A stretch of DNA of 64,000 nucleotides from Spirosoma endbachense (GTDB taxonomy: Bacteria; Bacteroidota; Bacteroidia; Cytophagales; Spirosomataceae), in contig NZ_CP045997.1 in assembly GCF_010233585.1 (NCBI RefSeq), forward strand, positions 1,981,204-2,045,203, given 5' to 3'. This document shows, piece by piece, positions 32,670 to 42,279 of this stretch (the stretch's first letter is position 1; each line of letters begins with the position of its first letter). The notes beneath the pieces were generated by a model. The model had not been told where the DNA came from. It made no database searches and worked only from the letters and a program-made list of their open reading frames with translations. A program made the translations under genes and the position numbers.

Positions 32670-34193
32670 TTAGAGGCCCGACGGTATCGCCGAATTCAGT
32701 TTCGAATAGGTTAAATTACTGATTGAAATGCCTTTCGCTGACTTGATAAGGAGTTTGGTCATATTCTTTTCCGGGAAAAATATGTCCGTCATAACGGTAA
32801 GGCCATCATCGGCAAACAATTCTACTGACGCGGCATCGGCAAGGAGAGTAAGCGAGATTTTGTTAGCCGTCGACAAACGGGGCGCAGTATGCCGTTTCCC
32901 AAACCCTTTCTCAAAGTCTGTTTTACCCGAATGCGTCCGGTCAATGTAGTAATTGTTAGTCCCTTTATCGTAGCCAATTACCAATTCGTTGCCCTGTTCG
33001 TTAGCCAGCACAATAGAAAAGTCATTCGTGGCCTGCGTAGCCAGGTCAAGCCTGAATAGGCCCGTATCGTTTTTAGCCTTTGTCGTTAAATCATACTGAT
33101 CGTTCACCGTCAGGTTTTTCAACGCAAAGCCCTGATCATTCAGCACGTCCAGTTCTTTTACCGGTTTTGAGGTAAGGAAGAGTTCTTTATTGACTTCCTT
33201 CAGCCCAAGCTCCCGTGGCACGGTAGTCGCACTACGCCAGTTGATGGTGGGCACCTTGTCGGCATACTGCCAGTTACTCATCCATCCCATCAGGATAGTC
33301 CGCTCCCCTGTGTTGGCGAACGTTACACCAGCATAGTTGTCGGCCCCAAAATCCATCCATTTGGTTTCTTTGGAATAGGGTTTGAACGTTGAGCCATCAA
33401 AATCACCTACAAAATACTGACCAGCCGAGCCACCATTTGGACCACCGGGATTGATGTTCACGATCAACACCCAGACGGTCTTTCCGTTATGGTTCAGCGG
33501 CACCAGATCCGGGCACTCCCAAACACCGCCGTGTGCGCCCGCATCGCTACCGAAATCACTTTCCTTTTTCCAGGACTTAAGATCAGGCGACGAAAAGAAC
33601 GTAATGCGGTCTTTGGTTGCCAGGGTCAAGATCCATTTTTTCTGAGCCTCATACCAGCGCACTTTCGGGTCCCGGAAATCTGTAATTCCAGGGTTGGGCA
33701 ACACAGGGTTTCCAGCATACTTGGTCCATGTTTTACCTTCGTCGAGGCTGTATGCCAGGCTCTGCGATTCGACCTGGTCCGGCTTCTGTTTCTCTAATTT
33801 GGGATTATGATGCGTAAAAATAGCGACCAATGGCGTCTGACCATTCTTGCCAAAACCGCTGGTGTTGTTGACATCCACAACCGCGCTTCCCGAAAAAATA
33901 TAGCCCAGACTATCCGGAAAAAGCGCAATGGGTTGTTCCTGCCAATGCACCATATCCTTACTGGTTGTATGTCCCCAGTGCATCGGGCCCCAGACAGTAC
34001 CATCGGGGTAATATTGAAAAAACAGATGATAGGTTCCTTTGAAATAAACCATACCATTTGGGTCATTCATCCAGTGGGCTTTGGGCGAAAAATGGTATTG
34101 AGGCCGGTAGTGTTCCGATTTCGTATCCGCCTGGCCGTAGGAGCAGTGTACCATAGAGGCCAGAACGGCAACGGCTATTAGTAGTTTTCGCAT
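32670..34193 (-). CDS. GH32 fructan hydrolase (levanase/inulinase type)
   Basis: A 507-residue exported enzyme with a signal peptide (cut near CSYGQ), a five-bladed propeller and a C-terminal beta-sandwich (about 380-507). The GH32 triad is complete: nucleophile Asp44 in HWMNDPNG, transition-state stabiliser Asp175 in FRDPKV, and acid/base Glu226 in WECPDL. It should release fructose from levan, inulin or sucrose in an exo manner, a guess since specificity is not visible. It is the last gene of the fructan locus and is separated from susD by 258 bases that hold a long inverted repeat. Start ATG 34193. Confidence 0.93.
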   Translation of the reverse strand: MRKLLIAVAVLASMVHCSYGQADTKSEHYRPQYHFSPKAHWMNDPNGMVYFKGTYHLFFQYYPDGTVWGPMHWGHTTSKDMVHWQEQPIALFPDSLGYIFSGSAVVDVNNTSGFGKNGQTPLVAIFTHHNPKLEKQKPDQVESQSLAYSLDEGKTWTKYAGNPVLPNPGITDFRDPKVRWYEAQKKWILTLATKDRITFFSSPDLKSWKKESDFGSDAGAHGGVWECPDLVPLNHNGKTVWVLIVNINPGGPNGGSAGQYFVGDFDGSTFKPYSKETKWMDFGADNYAGVTFANTGERTILMGWMSNWQYADKVPTINWRSATTVPRELGLKEVNKELFLTSKPVKELDVLNDQGFALKNLTVNDQYDLTTKAKNDTGLFRLDLATQATNDFSIVLANEQGNELVIGYDKGTNNYYIDRTHSGKTDFEKGFGKRHTAPRLSTANKISLTLLADAASVELFADDGLTVMTDIFFPEKNMTKLLIKSAKGISISNLTYSKLNSAIPSGL

Positions 34194-34308
34194 AAGATAT
34201 ACGGGTTTGTTAATTCCAGTAGAGAAAAGATAAAGTGGGGAGATATACAAACTTTTGACGCTCCCCATACTAAACTAAACTTATTTTTAAAGCTCTACTG
34301 TGAGCCAA

Positions 34309-34413
34309 TTTAACCGCAAAGCACGCTAAGATAACTACGCAAAGAACTCAGAGAAATTGATTTAAAGACTTAGCGCTCTCTGCGTAGTTATCTTAGCGTG
34401 CTTTGCGGTTAAA
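34309..34413. repeat. REP-like long inverted repeat between susD-like and GH32 genes
   Basis: Perfect 33-bp inverted repeat (34309-34341 with 34381-34413) around a 39-base centre. The arms contain the word CTTTGCGGTTA and its complement. Such palindromes with an ACCGCAAAG core are, as I recall, widespread intergenic repeats in Bacteroidetes. It lies 116 bases upstream of the GH32 start and 39 bases after the susD-like stop. Confidence 0.85.
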
Positions 34414-34451
34414 ATGAACAGTTTAAAAGGCTCGAAGCGAAAGGCTCACTA

Positions 34452-36170
34452 TTAAAACCCTGTGTTTTGTTTGTAAAGTCCTTTCGTAAAATTGATCTCC
34501 CGCTGTGGTATCGGCAAATATTCGTCCCGACCAGCCGTAAACTTCGCCCCACTCAGGAAACCTCTTCTCGTTTTCTCTTTGTCGAGATAGGCGTTCAGCG
34601 TTTCGGCGGCAATTCCCCAGCGTACGAGGTCGAAGAAGCGAGGGCTTTCGGCCGCAAACTCCAGTCGCCGTTCCCATTGCAATGCTTTACGCGCATAAGC
34701 CTGCGTCCAGTTTGTGGCATCGTAAGGTTTGATCAGATACTTCGAGGGGTCGGTTCCATCTGCTTTTTTTGTGCGACCGGTACTGGTAGCTGCTCTGGCC
34801 CGAATTTTATTGATAAGCGGTAGCGCCGATGCCTGCTGCCCCAGTTCGATATACGCTTCTGCCTGCCACAATAGTACATCGGCATAGCGAATGATGTCTA
34901 TATTCTTCGATGTACCCATGAATGGGCCTTGTTTCTTATACGACGAACTGGTTGCCAGTTGCTGTTCCTTCATGCTCTGGAAGAACCCATACACGCCCGG
35001 ATCACGCACCCAGCTATTGCTGAATGGCAGAGCCGCATTGTATTTGTATGGATGCCCGTCGATGCCAATCGTGTGATCGACGCGCGGATCGACCGTCGCC
35101 GTTTTGAAGTCAATGATCCCGTCATTGAACGTATCGAATTTCGGCAGTCCATTCGCGTCTGTTCCGAAAGCGTTGGCCAGGTTCTGACTTGGCTGGTGGA
35201 AGCCACAGCAGCCATACTGCGGAGCACCGTGTGGGTAGTTGAGCCCCGTTTCGAAGTTGAGCCGCCCTACCGTCGTTCCATCATTGATCGAATACTGTAC
35301 GGCAAAGACAGACTCCACACCATTGTCGTATTCGGGCAGGAAGTTTTCGGCGAAATCGGGTTGCAGGTTATACTTACCCGAACTGATCACCAGCTCAGTC
35401 AGTTTAACGACCTCCTGTAATTTGGTTTTATTGATCGAAACAACCTTGTTGTTGTCATCCTGCTCATAAGCCTGATACAATCGCAGTTTGGCTAGATATG
35501 CAGCCGCAGATAGCTTGCTGGCCCGGCCCACCTGGGTCTGCGTATTGGGTAAATTATCGACCGCGAACTGAAAATCCGTTCCTATTTTATCCCACAGCTG
35601 ATCATTGGTCATAGCCCGGTTCGAGATGGCCAGAATCTGATCATTCGATAGCGTTTCGTCAACGTATGGGACATACTTGAACAACATTTTCAACATGAAA
35701 TGAGCGTGTCCCCGCAGAAAGCGCAATTCGCCCAGCCGGGTTTTCTTCAGCGGAAAACTGGTTTCGCTCAGGTTACTGATCGAACGGATGGCTACGTTGG
35801 CCCGTGAAATGGCTTTGTAATAGTTCTCCCAGGTGTAGGGATGCATGAATCCATCGCCCTGTTGCGGCTGTGTCAGGTTATACTGTTCATAAAAGTTAAC
35901 ATCCTGAACATCGGACACGCCACCGCCCCCTTTGTAGGCATCGTCTGACCGGACGCTACCATAGGCCCACATACTGGCAATAGGACCGATCATTTCTCCA
36001 TTTCCAATCGAGGCATAAGCTGCCGTTACGAGGGCATCAGCATTTTCGGCACTCTTTACGTTATCGGACGATAGGGTTCCCTGAGGCTGGTATTCCAGGA
36101 AATCAGTACACGAAGTAAACAAGCTCCCTGCCGTAATCAGGATTGACGATAGAAGAATTTTATTTTTCAT
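34452..36170 (-). CDS. SusD/RagB-family glycan-binding lipoprotein
   Basis: A 572-residue outer membrane lipoprotein that binds glycan at the mouth of the SusC channel. The lipobox is LFTSC with Cys21. The N-terminal DFLEYQPQGTLSSDN motif and the TPR-rich core (RFLRGHAHFMLKMLFKYVPY, ADVLLWQAEAYIELGQ) and the C-terminal WERRLEFAAESPRFFDLVRW are classic SusD features. It follows the susC-like gene by 19 bases. In this locus it should bind fructan or fructo-oligosaccharide. I start at ATG 36170; the longer frame lies in the intergenic gap. Confidence 0.95.
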   Translation of the reverse strand: MKNKILLSSILITAGSLFTSCTDFLEYQPQGTLSSDNVKSAENADALVTAAYASIGNGEMIGPIASMWAYGSVRSDDAYKGGGGVSDVQDVNFYEQYNLTQPQQGDGFMHPYTWENYYKAISRANVAIRSISNLSETSFPLKKTRLGELRFLRGHAHFMLKMLFKYVPYVDETLSNDQILAISNRAMTNDQLWDKIGTDFQFAVDNLPNTQTQVGRASKLSAAAYLAKLRLYQAYEQDDNNKVVSINKTKLQEVVKLTELVISSGKYNLQPDFAENFLPEYDNGVESVFAVQYSINDGTTVGRLNFETGLNYPHGAPQYGCCGFHQPSQNLANAFGTDANGLPKFDTFNDGIIDFKTATVDPRVDHTIGIDGHPYKYNAALPFSNSWVRDPGVYGFFQSMKEQQLATSSSYKKQGPFMGTSKNIDIIRYADVLLWQAEAYIELGQQASALPLINKIRARAATSTGRTKKADGTDPSKYLIKPYDATNWTQAYARKALQWERRLEFAAESPRFFDLVRWGIAAETLNAYLDKEKTRRGFLSGAKFTAGRDEYLPIPQREINFTKGLYKQNTGF

Positions 36171-36189
36171 GATCTTGAAGAGCTCAGGG

Positions 36190-39100
36190 TTAGAAAGAAA
36201 CATTTAAACCGAATGTGAATGTGCGAGGTACCGGAATCGTATTGACGTCAATCCGCTCGGGATCTGGCCCCAGGAAGCTTTTACTCTTTATCCAGAACAC
36301 ATTCTCTACCATGCCATAAAGACGAAGGCTCGTTAAGCCTAGTTTACCAATCACATCCTTGTGGAATGTGTAGCCCAGTTGTACGTTCCGGATTTTGAAA
36401 TAAGACGTGTTTACGTTGAAATAGTCCGACGTACGGGTTTCATTATTGCCATCCGACAGGGTCAGGGCCGGAATCCGCGAAGCGGTGTTCTGGGGAGTCC
36501 AGGCACTGAAAACACCCGGCCCGACATTTTCACGTCCGCGAATGAAATTATTGTAAAACGTGTAAGGATCGAAACCTGTCCGGCCCGCAATGCCCGAACC
36601 AAAGATGGAGAAATCGAAGTTTTTGTAGCCTAACTCAATACGGGTACCGTATTCAAGAGTGGGCAGTGTCGTTCCGAAAAATTCCTGATCGAGCGCATCA
36701 ATTTTACCGTCACCATTGAGATCGCGATACCGGATTCGGCCCGGAGCCGCCCCAACCTGCTGGGCGTGTTTGGTGACTTCTTCCTGATTCTGGAAAATTC
36801 CGTCGGTCCGGTAACCGAACAAATCGAGTTGCGAATGACCGATGATCGTCGTGATTGCATTGCCAGCAAAAGCAGACCGCACTTCTTCGGGTAGTACCGT
36901 TATTTTATCCCGGAAGCGGGCAAAATTGGTCGAGATGCTGTACGTAAAATCACCGATGGGTTTACCGAAATATGCCAGCGAGAGTTCAAACCCTTTGTTG
37001 GTTTTGGTGGCCCCGTTCACGAATTTCAACTGGCCCTCACCCACTGCCGACGCTACGGGTGGCTTAATCAAAATGTCTTTGGTTTCCCGCGTGAAGTAAT
37101 CAAATGAACCCGCCAGACTGCCGTTCAGGAAAGAGAAATCCAGTCCTACGTTCAGTTCATCGGTTGTCTCCCATTTAAGGGCTGTATTCTCGCCCTGGGT
37201 TTGCACGAATCCGGAAGGCAGTGTTCCGGTATTAGAGCCGTTCAGGTCATAGGCTGTACCGACGTTCCAGTACTGATCGAAGAATGAATTATGGCCATTG
37301 GGCACCTGCGATGCCAGGGTTCCATAACGCGGCTCAAACAACCCGAACCGGGCCAGGTCGCCAATATCCTGATTCCCGATACGACCAACGCCAGCCCTCA
37401 ATTTCAGGCTACTGATCAGTTTCACATTGCTCATAAAAGCTTCCTTGTCGATGCGCCAGCCAACCGAGGCCGCCGGGAAAAAGCCGTATCGATTCTGTTC
37501 GCCAAAGCGCGAGGACCCATCCCGGCGCAGCGTTAGCGCGGCCAGATACCGGTCCGAAAATCCGTAGTCGATCCGGGCAAACTGCGACAACAAGCGACTT
37601 CCAGTCGATGTGCCATTGCTACTGGCGTTGCCAGAAGCGGCACTCAGCACGAAGAAATCTTCGGTCTGTACCGCAAAATTCTCCCGATACGATGTTACGT
37701 CATCCAGATTATCCCGTATGGCTTCAATACCGGCAAGCAGTTTGAAATTGTGATCGCCAATCCCAAAATTGTAGCGCAGTGTATTGGTCCAGGTCAGGCT
37801 TAAGAACTTGTTCGTATTAAGCGTCAGACTATTCAGGGAGCGGGCAATAAAGCCGTTCTGGAACGACTGTTCAATGTTTTTGTTGGAATATCCGGCGTTG
37901 TCCATTCCCAATGACGACCGGAAAATCAGGCCCCGAATTGGCTCGATTTCCGTGAAGACGTTCCCAAACAGAAAGGTCCGGTTGATTTTATCCCAACGGT
38001 TGATGTACTGCATAAACAACGGGTTGTTCCGGTCCGAATAACCCGACCCGATTGGCCCGGCGAAATCGCCCGTTTTGGTATACACCGGAATAGTTGGAGC
38101 CAGCGTAACGGCCAGTCCCGGCGTTGGTGCACCACCCAGGTCGGTAGCGACCGGCGTCTCGCGGGATGTGGTCATTTGCAGGTTGATGCCAAATTTGAAC
38201 CGTCCGTCAAATTTGCTGGTCATGCCATTGATCCGGCCTGTCAACCGGTTGTATCCCGTGTAACGCAGCATACCGGAATTATTGAGGTAACTCAGATTAA
38301 CCAGTATCGACGAGCTTTTTGTACCGCCCGAAATAGTCAGGTCGTTATTGGTAACATAGCCGGTCTTATACATTTCTTTCTGCCAGTCGGTATCGCCAAC
38401 CGGCACATTCTGGTCACCACCCACAAACGGTTTCACCGAAACGCTGTTCAGCATTGGATTTTTAAAATCCTTGTTCCAGTCGAATGAATAAATATCACCG
38501 TACCCCGATGCCGGGTCAACACCATCATTGACGGATGCCTGCCATAAAGCCCGCCCCCGGTCAACAGCGTTCAGCATCTTGAAACGCTCCGGCTTTTCGG
38601 ACTGGGCCGAGATGCTGCTATTGAACTGAACATTCAGCTTGCCATCGGTATTGAAGCCGTTTTTTGTCGTCACGATAATCACTCCATTTGAAGCCCGTGC
38701 TCCATAAATAGAGGCCGACGATGCATCTTTCAGCACCTGGATGGACTGGATGGCCGTTGGGTTCAGGCTCTGAAAAACCTGCGATCGCTTGGTTGGTACA
38801 CCGTCGATAATATAAAGCGGATCGTTGTTGCCCAGCGTGTTGGCACCCCGAATCAGGATACGGCTGGCCTCACCAGAGGGCGTTCCTGATTTTTCGATAT
38901 ACAAACCCGGCACCCGACCCTGAAGCGCCTGCATGGGATTCCCCGAGCTGGTGTTTTTGGTCGCTGCAACCTCAACGACAGCCACCGCGCCGGTCAAGTC
39001 CTCTTTGCGGGCCGTGGTATAACCCAAAACGACCACTTCGGCTAATTGCCCACCCGCAACCAGGGCAACGTTGATAACGCTCACGCCTTTAACGGACACT

Positions 39101-39348
39101 TCCTGCGCATCATAGCCAATGAACGAAACCTGTACCGAACTGGCACTGCTGGGTACTGAAATAGAAAATGTCCCTTTCGTATCTGCGACAGTGCCGGTTG
39201 ATGTTCCGGGAATAACGATGTTGGCTCCGATCAGGGGCTCTCTCGTTTTAGCATCAAACACACTCCCCGTAATCGTGCGCTGCGCCAGTGCAAACTGCAC
39301 GGTCATCAGCATAGCCACCAGTGTAAACAGGTAGTTTTTCTTGTTCAT
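36190..39348 (-). CDS. SusC-family TonB-linked outer membrane transporter
   Basis: A 1052-residue SusC protein: signal (1-25, LAQ), carboxypeptidase-like domain (RTITGSVFDAKTREPLIGAN), plug with the SusC signature (ALQGRVPGLYIEKSGTP, RGANTLGNNDPLYIIDG, VLKDASSASIYGARASNGVI), and a large barrel ending FGLNVSF. It carries oligosaccharides into the periplasm with TonB energy and pairs with the SusD downstream. The start at 39348 is right for the signal peptide; the frame runs upstream to 39642 over the fructokinase gap. Here it should import fructo-oligosaccharides. Confidence 0.96.
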   Translation of the reverse strand: MNKKNYLFTLVAMLMTVQFALAQRTITGSVFDAKTREPLIGANIVIPGTSTGTVADTKGTFSISVPSSASSVQVSFIGYDAQEVSVKGVSVINVALVAGGQLAEVVVLGYTTARKEDLTGAVAVVEVAATKNTSSGNPMQALQGRVPGLYIEKSGTPSGEASRILIRGANTLGNNDPLYIIDGVPTKRSQVFQSLNPTAIQSIQVLKDASSASIYGARASNGVIIVTTKNGFNTDGKLNVQFNSSISAQSEKPERFKMLNAVDRGRALWQASVNDGVDPASGYGDIYSFDWNKDFKNPMLNSVSVKPFVGGDQNVPVGDTDWQKEMYKTGYVTNNDLTISGGTKSSSILVNLSYLNNSGMLRYTGYNRLTGRINGMTSKFDGRFKFGINLQMTTSRETPVATDLGGAPTPGLAVTLAPTIPVYTKTGDFAGPIGSGYSDRNNPLFMQYINRWDKINRTFLFGNVFTEIEPIRGLIFRSSLGMDNAGYSNKNIEQSFQNGFIARSLNSLTLNTNKFLSLTWTNTLRYNFGIGDHNFKLLAGIEAIRDNLDDVTSYRENFAVQTEDFFVLSAASGNASSNGTSTGSRLLSQFARIDYGFSDRYLAALTLRRDGSSRFGEQNRYGFFPAASVGWRIDKEAFMSNVKLISSLKLRAGVGRIGNQDIGDLARFGLFEPRYGTLASQVPNGHNSFFDQYWNVGTAYDLNGSNTGTLPSGFVQTQGENTALKWETTDELNVGLDFSFLNGSLAGSFDYFTRETKDILIKPPVASAVGEGQLKFVNGATKTNKGFELSLAYFGKPIGDFTYSISTNFARFRDKITVLPEEVRSAFAGNAITTIIGHSQLDLFGYRTDGIFQNQEEVTKHAQQVGAAPGRIRYRDLNGDGKIDALDQEFFGTTLPTLEYGTRIELGYKNFDFSIFGSGIAGRTGFDPYTFYNNFIRGRENVGPGVFSAWTPQNTASRIPALTLSDGNNETRTSDYFNVNTSYFKIRNVQLGYTFHKDVIGKLGLTSLRLYGMVENVFWIKSKSFLGPDPERIDVNTIPVPRTFTFGLNVSF

Positions 39349-39466
39349 GATCAAGGAATTAAAAGGATTGGAAAATGGAAGGGTAATTACAGTAGAGCGG
39401 AAGACAGGCAGGAGAATAAAGCATTGTTTATCAAAGCACTGACCCTCCTGACAATCATCATAGCGC

Positions 39467-40360
39467 CTAGGCTTCAGCAGAACACAGTATGGCGGTGACA
39501 ATAGTTTCTTCCGAAAAAACGGGCGTAGCCCCCTGTTGCGTAGCCACATAAGCACCCGTTGCACAGGCAAACTCCAGTGTTTTCTTGGGTGATTCGCCCT
39601 GTAGGGTTTTGTAGAGGAAAGCAGCCAGAAACGCATCGCCACTCCCGATGGTGTCGGCTACATCGACCGAAAAACCGGTCTGACTATACAGACCTGTTTC
39701 GTTCAGTAACACGGCTCCGTTCTCACCCAGGGTTACACACAGTGTTTCGAGTTGATACCGATCACGAAGTTGATGCATGGCTCCGTGCAGATCGTTTTCC
39801 TCACCATACCAGCCCGAAAGTTCAATCAGTTCATGCTCGTTCAGCTTGGCAATGTGTGCCAGATGAAGCAGTTCTTCTACCGAAGCCCGATCATAATGCG
39901 GAGCCCTCAGATTTACATCGAATACTTTTCGGGGTGCCACTGCCAGCAGCGCCAGCAGGGTTTCGTGGGTTTGTGGACTACGGGCAGCCAGGCTCCCGTA
40001 TACGAACAGGTCGCTCTGCTGAACCGTTTTGAGGAGTCCAGGCACCAACTGAATGTAGTCCCAGGCAACAGGCTGTACAATTTTATAGGTTACCTCATTG
40101 CAATCAGAAATGTTGGCTTTGGCAACACCCGTCAGGTGTGTTTGCCCTACCTGAACCAGATCGAGTGGAATAGCCTTCTCCGCCAGAAAGTCAAGTAGTT
40201 CGCGACCCAGTTCGTCGCTGCCGACACGGCTGATGAGTTGGGCAATCAATCCGAAATTGCGTAGATCAGCGGCTACATTCATGGGCGCTCCGCCGGGTTG
40301 CTTACTCGTCGGTAGAACGTCCCAGAGAATTTCGCCAAAACAGGTGATGGTTGGTGTCAT
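39467..40360 (-). CDS. Fructokinase, PfkB family
   Basis: A 297-residue sugar kinase of the ribokinase/PfkB fold. It shows the N-terminal GEILWDVLP and QPGGAPMNVAADL, the latter the substrate-binding part of fructokinases, and the closing anion-hole motif IGSGDAFLAAFLYK with the catalytic Asp. It should phosphorylate D-fructose to fructose-6-phosphate in the cytoplasm. It lies between the porter (12 bases upstream) and susC-like (118 bases downstream), in a single - strand unit. Confidence 0.93.
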   Translation of the reverse strand: MTPTITCFGEILWDVLPTSKQPGGAPMNVAADLRNFGLIAQLISRVGSDELGRELLDFLAEKAIPLDLVQVGQTHLTGVAKANISDCNEVTYKIVQPVAWDYIQLVPGLLKTVQQSDLFVYGSLAARSPQTHETLLALLAVAPRKVFDVNLRAPHYDRASVEELLHLAHIAKLNEHELIELSGWYGEENDLHGAMHQLRDRYQLETLCVTLGENGAVLLNETGLYSQTGFSVDVADTIGSGDAFLAAFLYKTLQGESPKKTLEFACATGAYVATQQGATPVFSEETIVTAILCSAEA

Positions 40361-40372
40361 GTTTAGACAGGA

Positions 40373-41698
40373 TTAATGAACGACGAATGTTTTTTCGATT
40401 TGCTCCAGACTGGTGCCTTTGGTTTCAGGCATGAGCCGTAGCACAAACAGCAGTTGCAGCACCATCATGATGGTGAAAAAGAGGAAGGTATTTCCTCCAC
40501 CGAAACGCTCAGACAGATACGGAAATGAGAAGGTGATGATGGCGGCCATCAGCCAGTGCGTAAAGCTGCCCAGCGCCTGACCACTGGCGCGTACTTCGTT
40601 CGGAAAAATCTCGGAAATAAATACCCAGATAACCGCTCCCTGCGAAAAACCAAAGAAGGCGATGTAGCCAAATAGCAGCAGCGGTACTGTCATTCCGCTG
40701 AAATCGTGCACATAAAAGGCACGTGCTACGAGTGCAAGTGATAGAATCAGGCCTACCGACCCTATTTTCATCAGCGTTCGGCGCCCAAAACGGTCGATGA
40801 GGTTCATTGAAATCATCGTAAAGACCAGGTTCACTAAACCGATGCCTGCCGACGACAGTAAGGCTGAGCTTTTTCCCAGGCCCGTCATTTCGAAGATCCG
40901 GGGGGCGTAATAAATAATGGCATTGATGCCCGATACCTGGTTGAAGACAGCAAACAGTACGGCCAGCATGACCGGTGTGCTATATTGTTTTGTGAACAGC
41001 CGAGCCGTTTTTGGATGATCGACAGCGTGCTGCTGCAAGGCCCATAAGGTACTCTCGGCTGTGGCAGGATCGATCATGTTCAGCACCTCGCGGGCTTCGG
41101 CTACATTACCTCGTTGCAGCAGCAACCAGCGTGGACTTTCGGGGATATTGAGCACGGCAATCAGAAAAATCAGCGAAGGAATAGCCTGAACACCCAACAT
41201 CCAGCGCCACGAATCACCAGCGATTCCCTGCAAAAGAAAATTAGATAGGTAAGCAATCAGGATACCCAGTACGACATTAAACTGAAACAACGCAACTAGC
41301 CGACCACGCGATTTAGCGGGTGAAATTTCGGTGATATACATTGGTGCCGCCACCGACGAGGCTCCTACACCAAGCCCGCCCAGAAACCGGAAGATCAGAA
41401 AAACGGACCAGTCGACGGCTAAGGCCGTACCGACAGATGCGGCCAGGTATAAGACAGCGATCCAGAACAGGGTTTTCTTACGGCCTACCTGCTGCGTGGG
41501 AATTCCTCCTAACATCGAGCCAAGCACGGTTCCAATAAGGGCTATAGAAACCGTAAGACCGTGCTCCCACACGCTAAGTCCCCACAAGGATTGGAGCGAC
41601 TGCTCGACACCGGATATGACTGCCGTGTCGAATCCGAATAAAAAACCTCCCAGTGCCGCTGTGATTGACCAGAAGAAGATACGTTGTTTTTGACTCAT
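40373..41698 (-). CDS. MFS sugar porter
   Basis: A 441-residue sugar porter with twelve membrane segments. The family fingerprints are DTAVISGVEQSL, RFLGGLGVGASSVAAPMYITE, IPESPRWLLLQRG, GINAIIYYAPRIF and, at the end, PETKGTSLEQIEKTF. It imports a monosaccharide with protons through the inner membrane; with the fructokinase 12 bases downstream, fructose is likely. It is the first gene of the fructan unit and has its own -7 element at 41740-41747 and a possible operator upstream. Confidence 0.94.
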   Translation of the reverse strand: MSQKQRIFFWSITAALGGFLFGFDTAVISGVEQSLQSLWGLSVWEHGLTVSIALIGTVLGSMLGGIPTQQVGRKKTLFWIAVLYLAASVGTALAVDWSVFLIFRFLGGLGVGASSVAAPMYITEISPAKSRGRLVALFQFNVVLGILIAYLSNFLLQGIAGDSWRWMLGVQAIPSLIFLIAVLNIPESPRWLLLQRGNVAEAREVLNMIDPATAESTLWALQQHAVDHPKTARLFTKQYSTPVMLAVLFAVFNQVSGINAIIYYAPRIFEMTGLGKSSALLSSAGIGLVNLVFTMISMNLIDRFGRRTLMKIGSVGLILSLALVARAFYVHDFSGMTVPLLLFGYIAFFGFSQGAVIWVFISEIFPNEVRASGQALGSFTHWLMAAIITFSFPYLSERFGGGNTFLFFTIMMVLQLLFVLRLMPETKGTSLEQIEKTFVVH

Positions 41699-41739
41699 GT
41701 CTGACTGGAATGAACTGGGTTTACTGGCAGTTCATGAGT

Positions 41740-41747
41740 CAAACTTA
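41740..41747 (-). promoter_or_regulatory. -7 promoter element of the fructan unit
   Basis: TAAGTTTG on the - strand matches TAnnTTTG exactly; the predicted transcription start is near 41733, about 35 bases before the porter ATG. Confidence 0.55.
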
Positions 41748-41783
41748 GCGGATGGGTATGGGGTAGACTTTCGGAATTCGATC

Positions 41784-41811
41784 AAATAATTTCGAAATCG
41801 TGAAATTATTT
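41784..41811. promoter_or_regulatory. Candidate operator of the fructan unit
   Basis: A 10-bp AT-rich inverted repeat (41784-41793 with 41802-41811) with an 8-base spacer, at about -51 to -78 from the predicted start. That position suits an activator of the AraC type. The rest of the 580-base gap to 42280 holds no gene. Confidence 0.5.
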
Positions 41812-42279
41812 ATATATCTGACTATCAATTAATTAGGCAAATTTCTCCTGAATCTACTTTCAAATTTGTAACGCTTATTTTCGGATTTGATTCAGCCTTC
41901 ATCGCTACAATTTAGCCTCAACAGGCAATTCCAGTTCTACAGTATATACCCTCTGGCAAATGCAGTCGGGGCAACAACTCGAATCTGATTTCAAACTATT
42001 AGGAAACGAATCTCAACCGTACTGATTACTACAAAAGCTACATACCGCTAGATCAGTAAATACGCACCACAAAAAATAAGATAATTCCAAGATAAATTAA
42101 ACAAAATCAAGTAGTTAAGTAGTTACATGTTGCTTCGTTCCAGCAAACGTGAACTACCGTTCATACAACATCGCACCCAAAAGAGAGTTTTTTTATATGA
42201 AGTCTTGTGCGTATCCCGGCAAGACGGGATAGGTAAGAGACGAATTTATTTTATCTGTTCATTATAACTTACTCAACGC

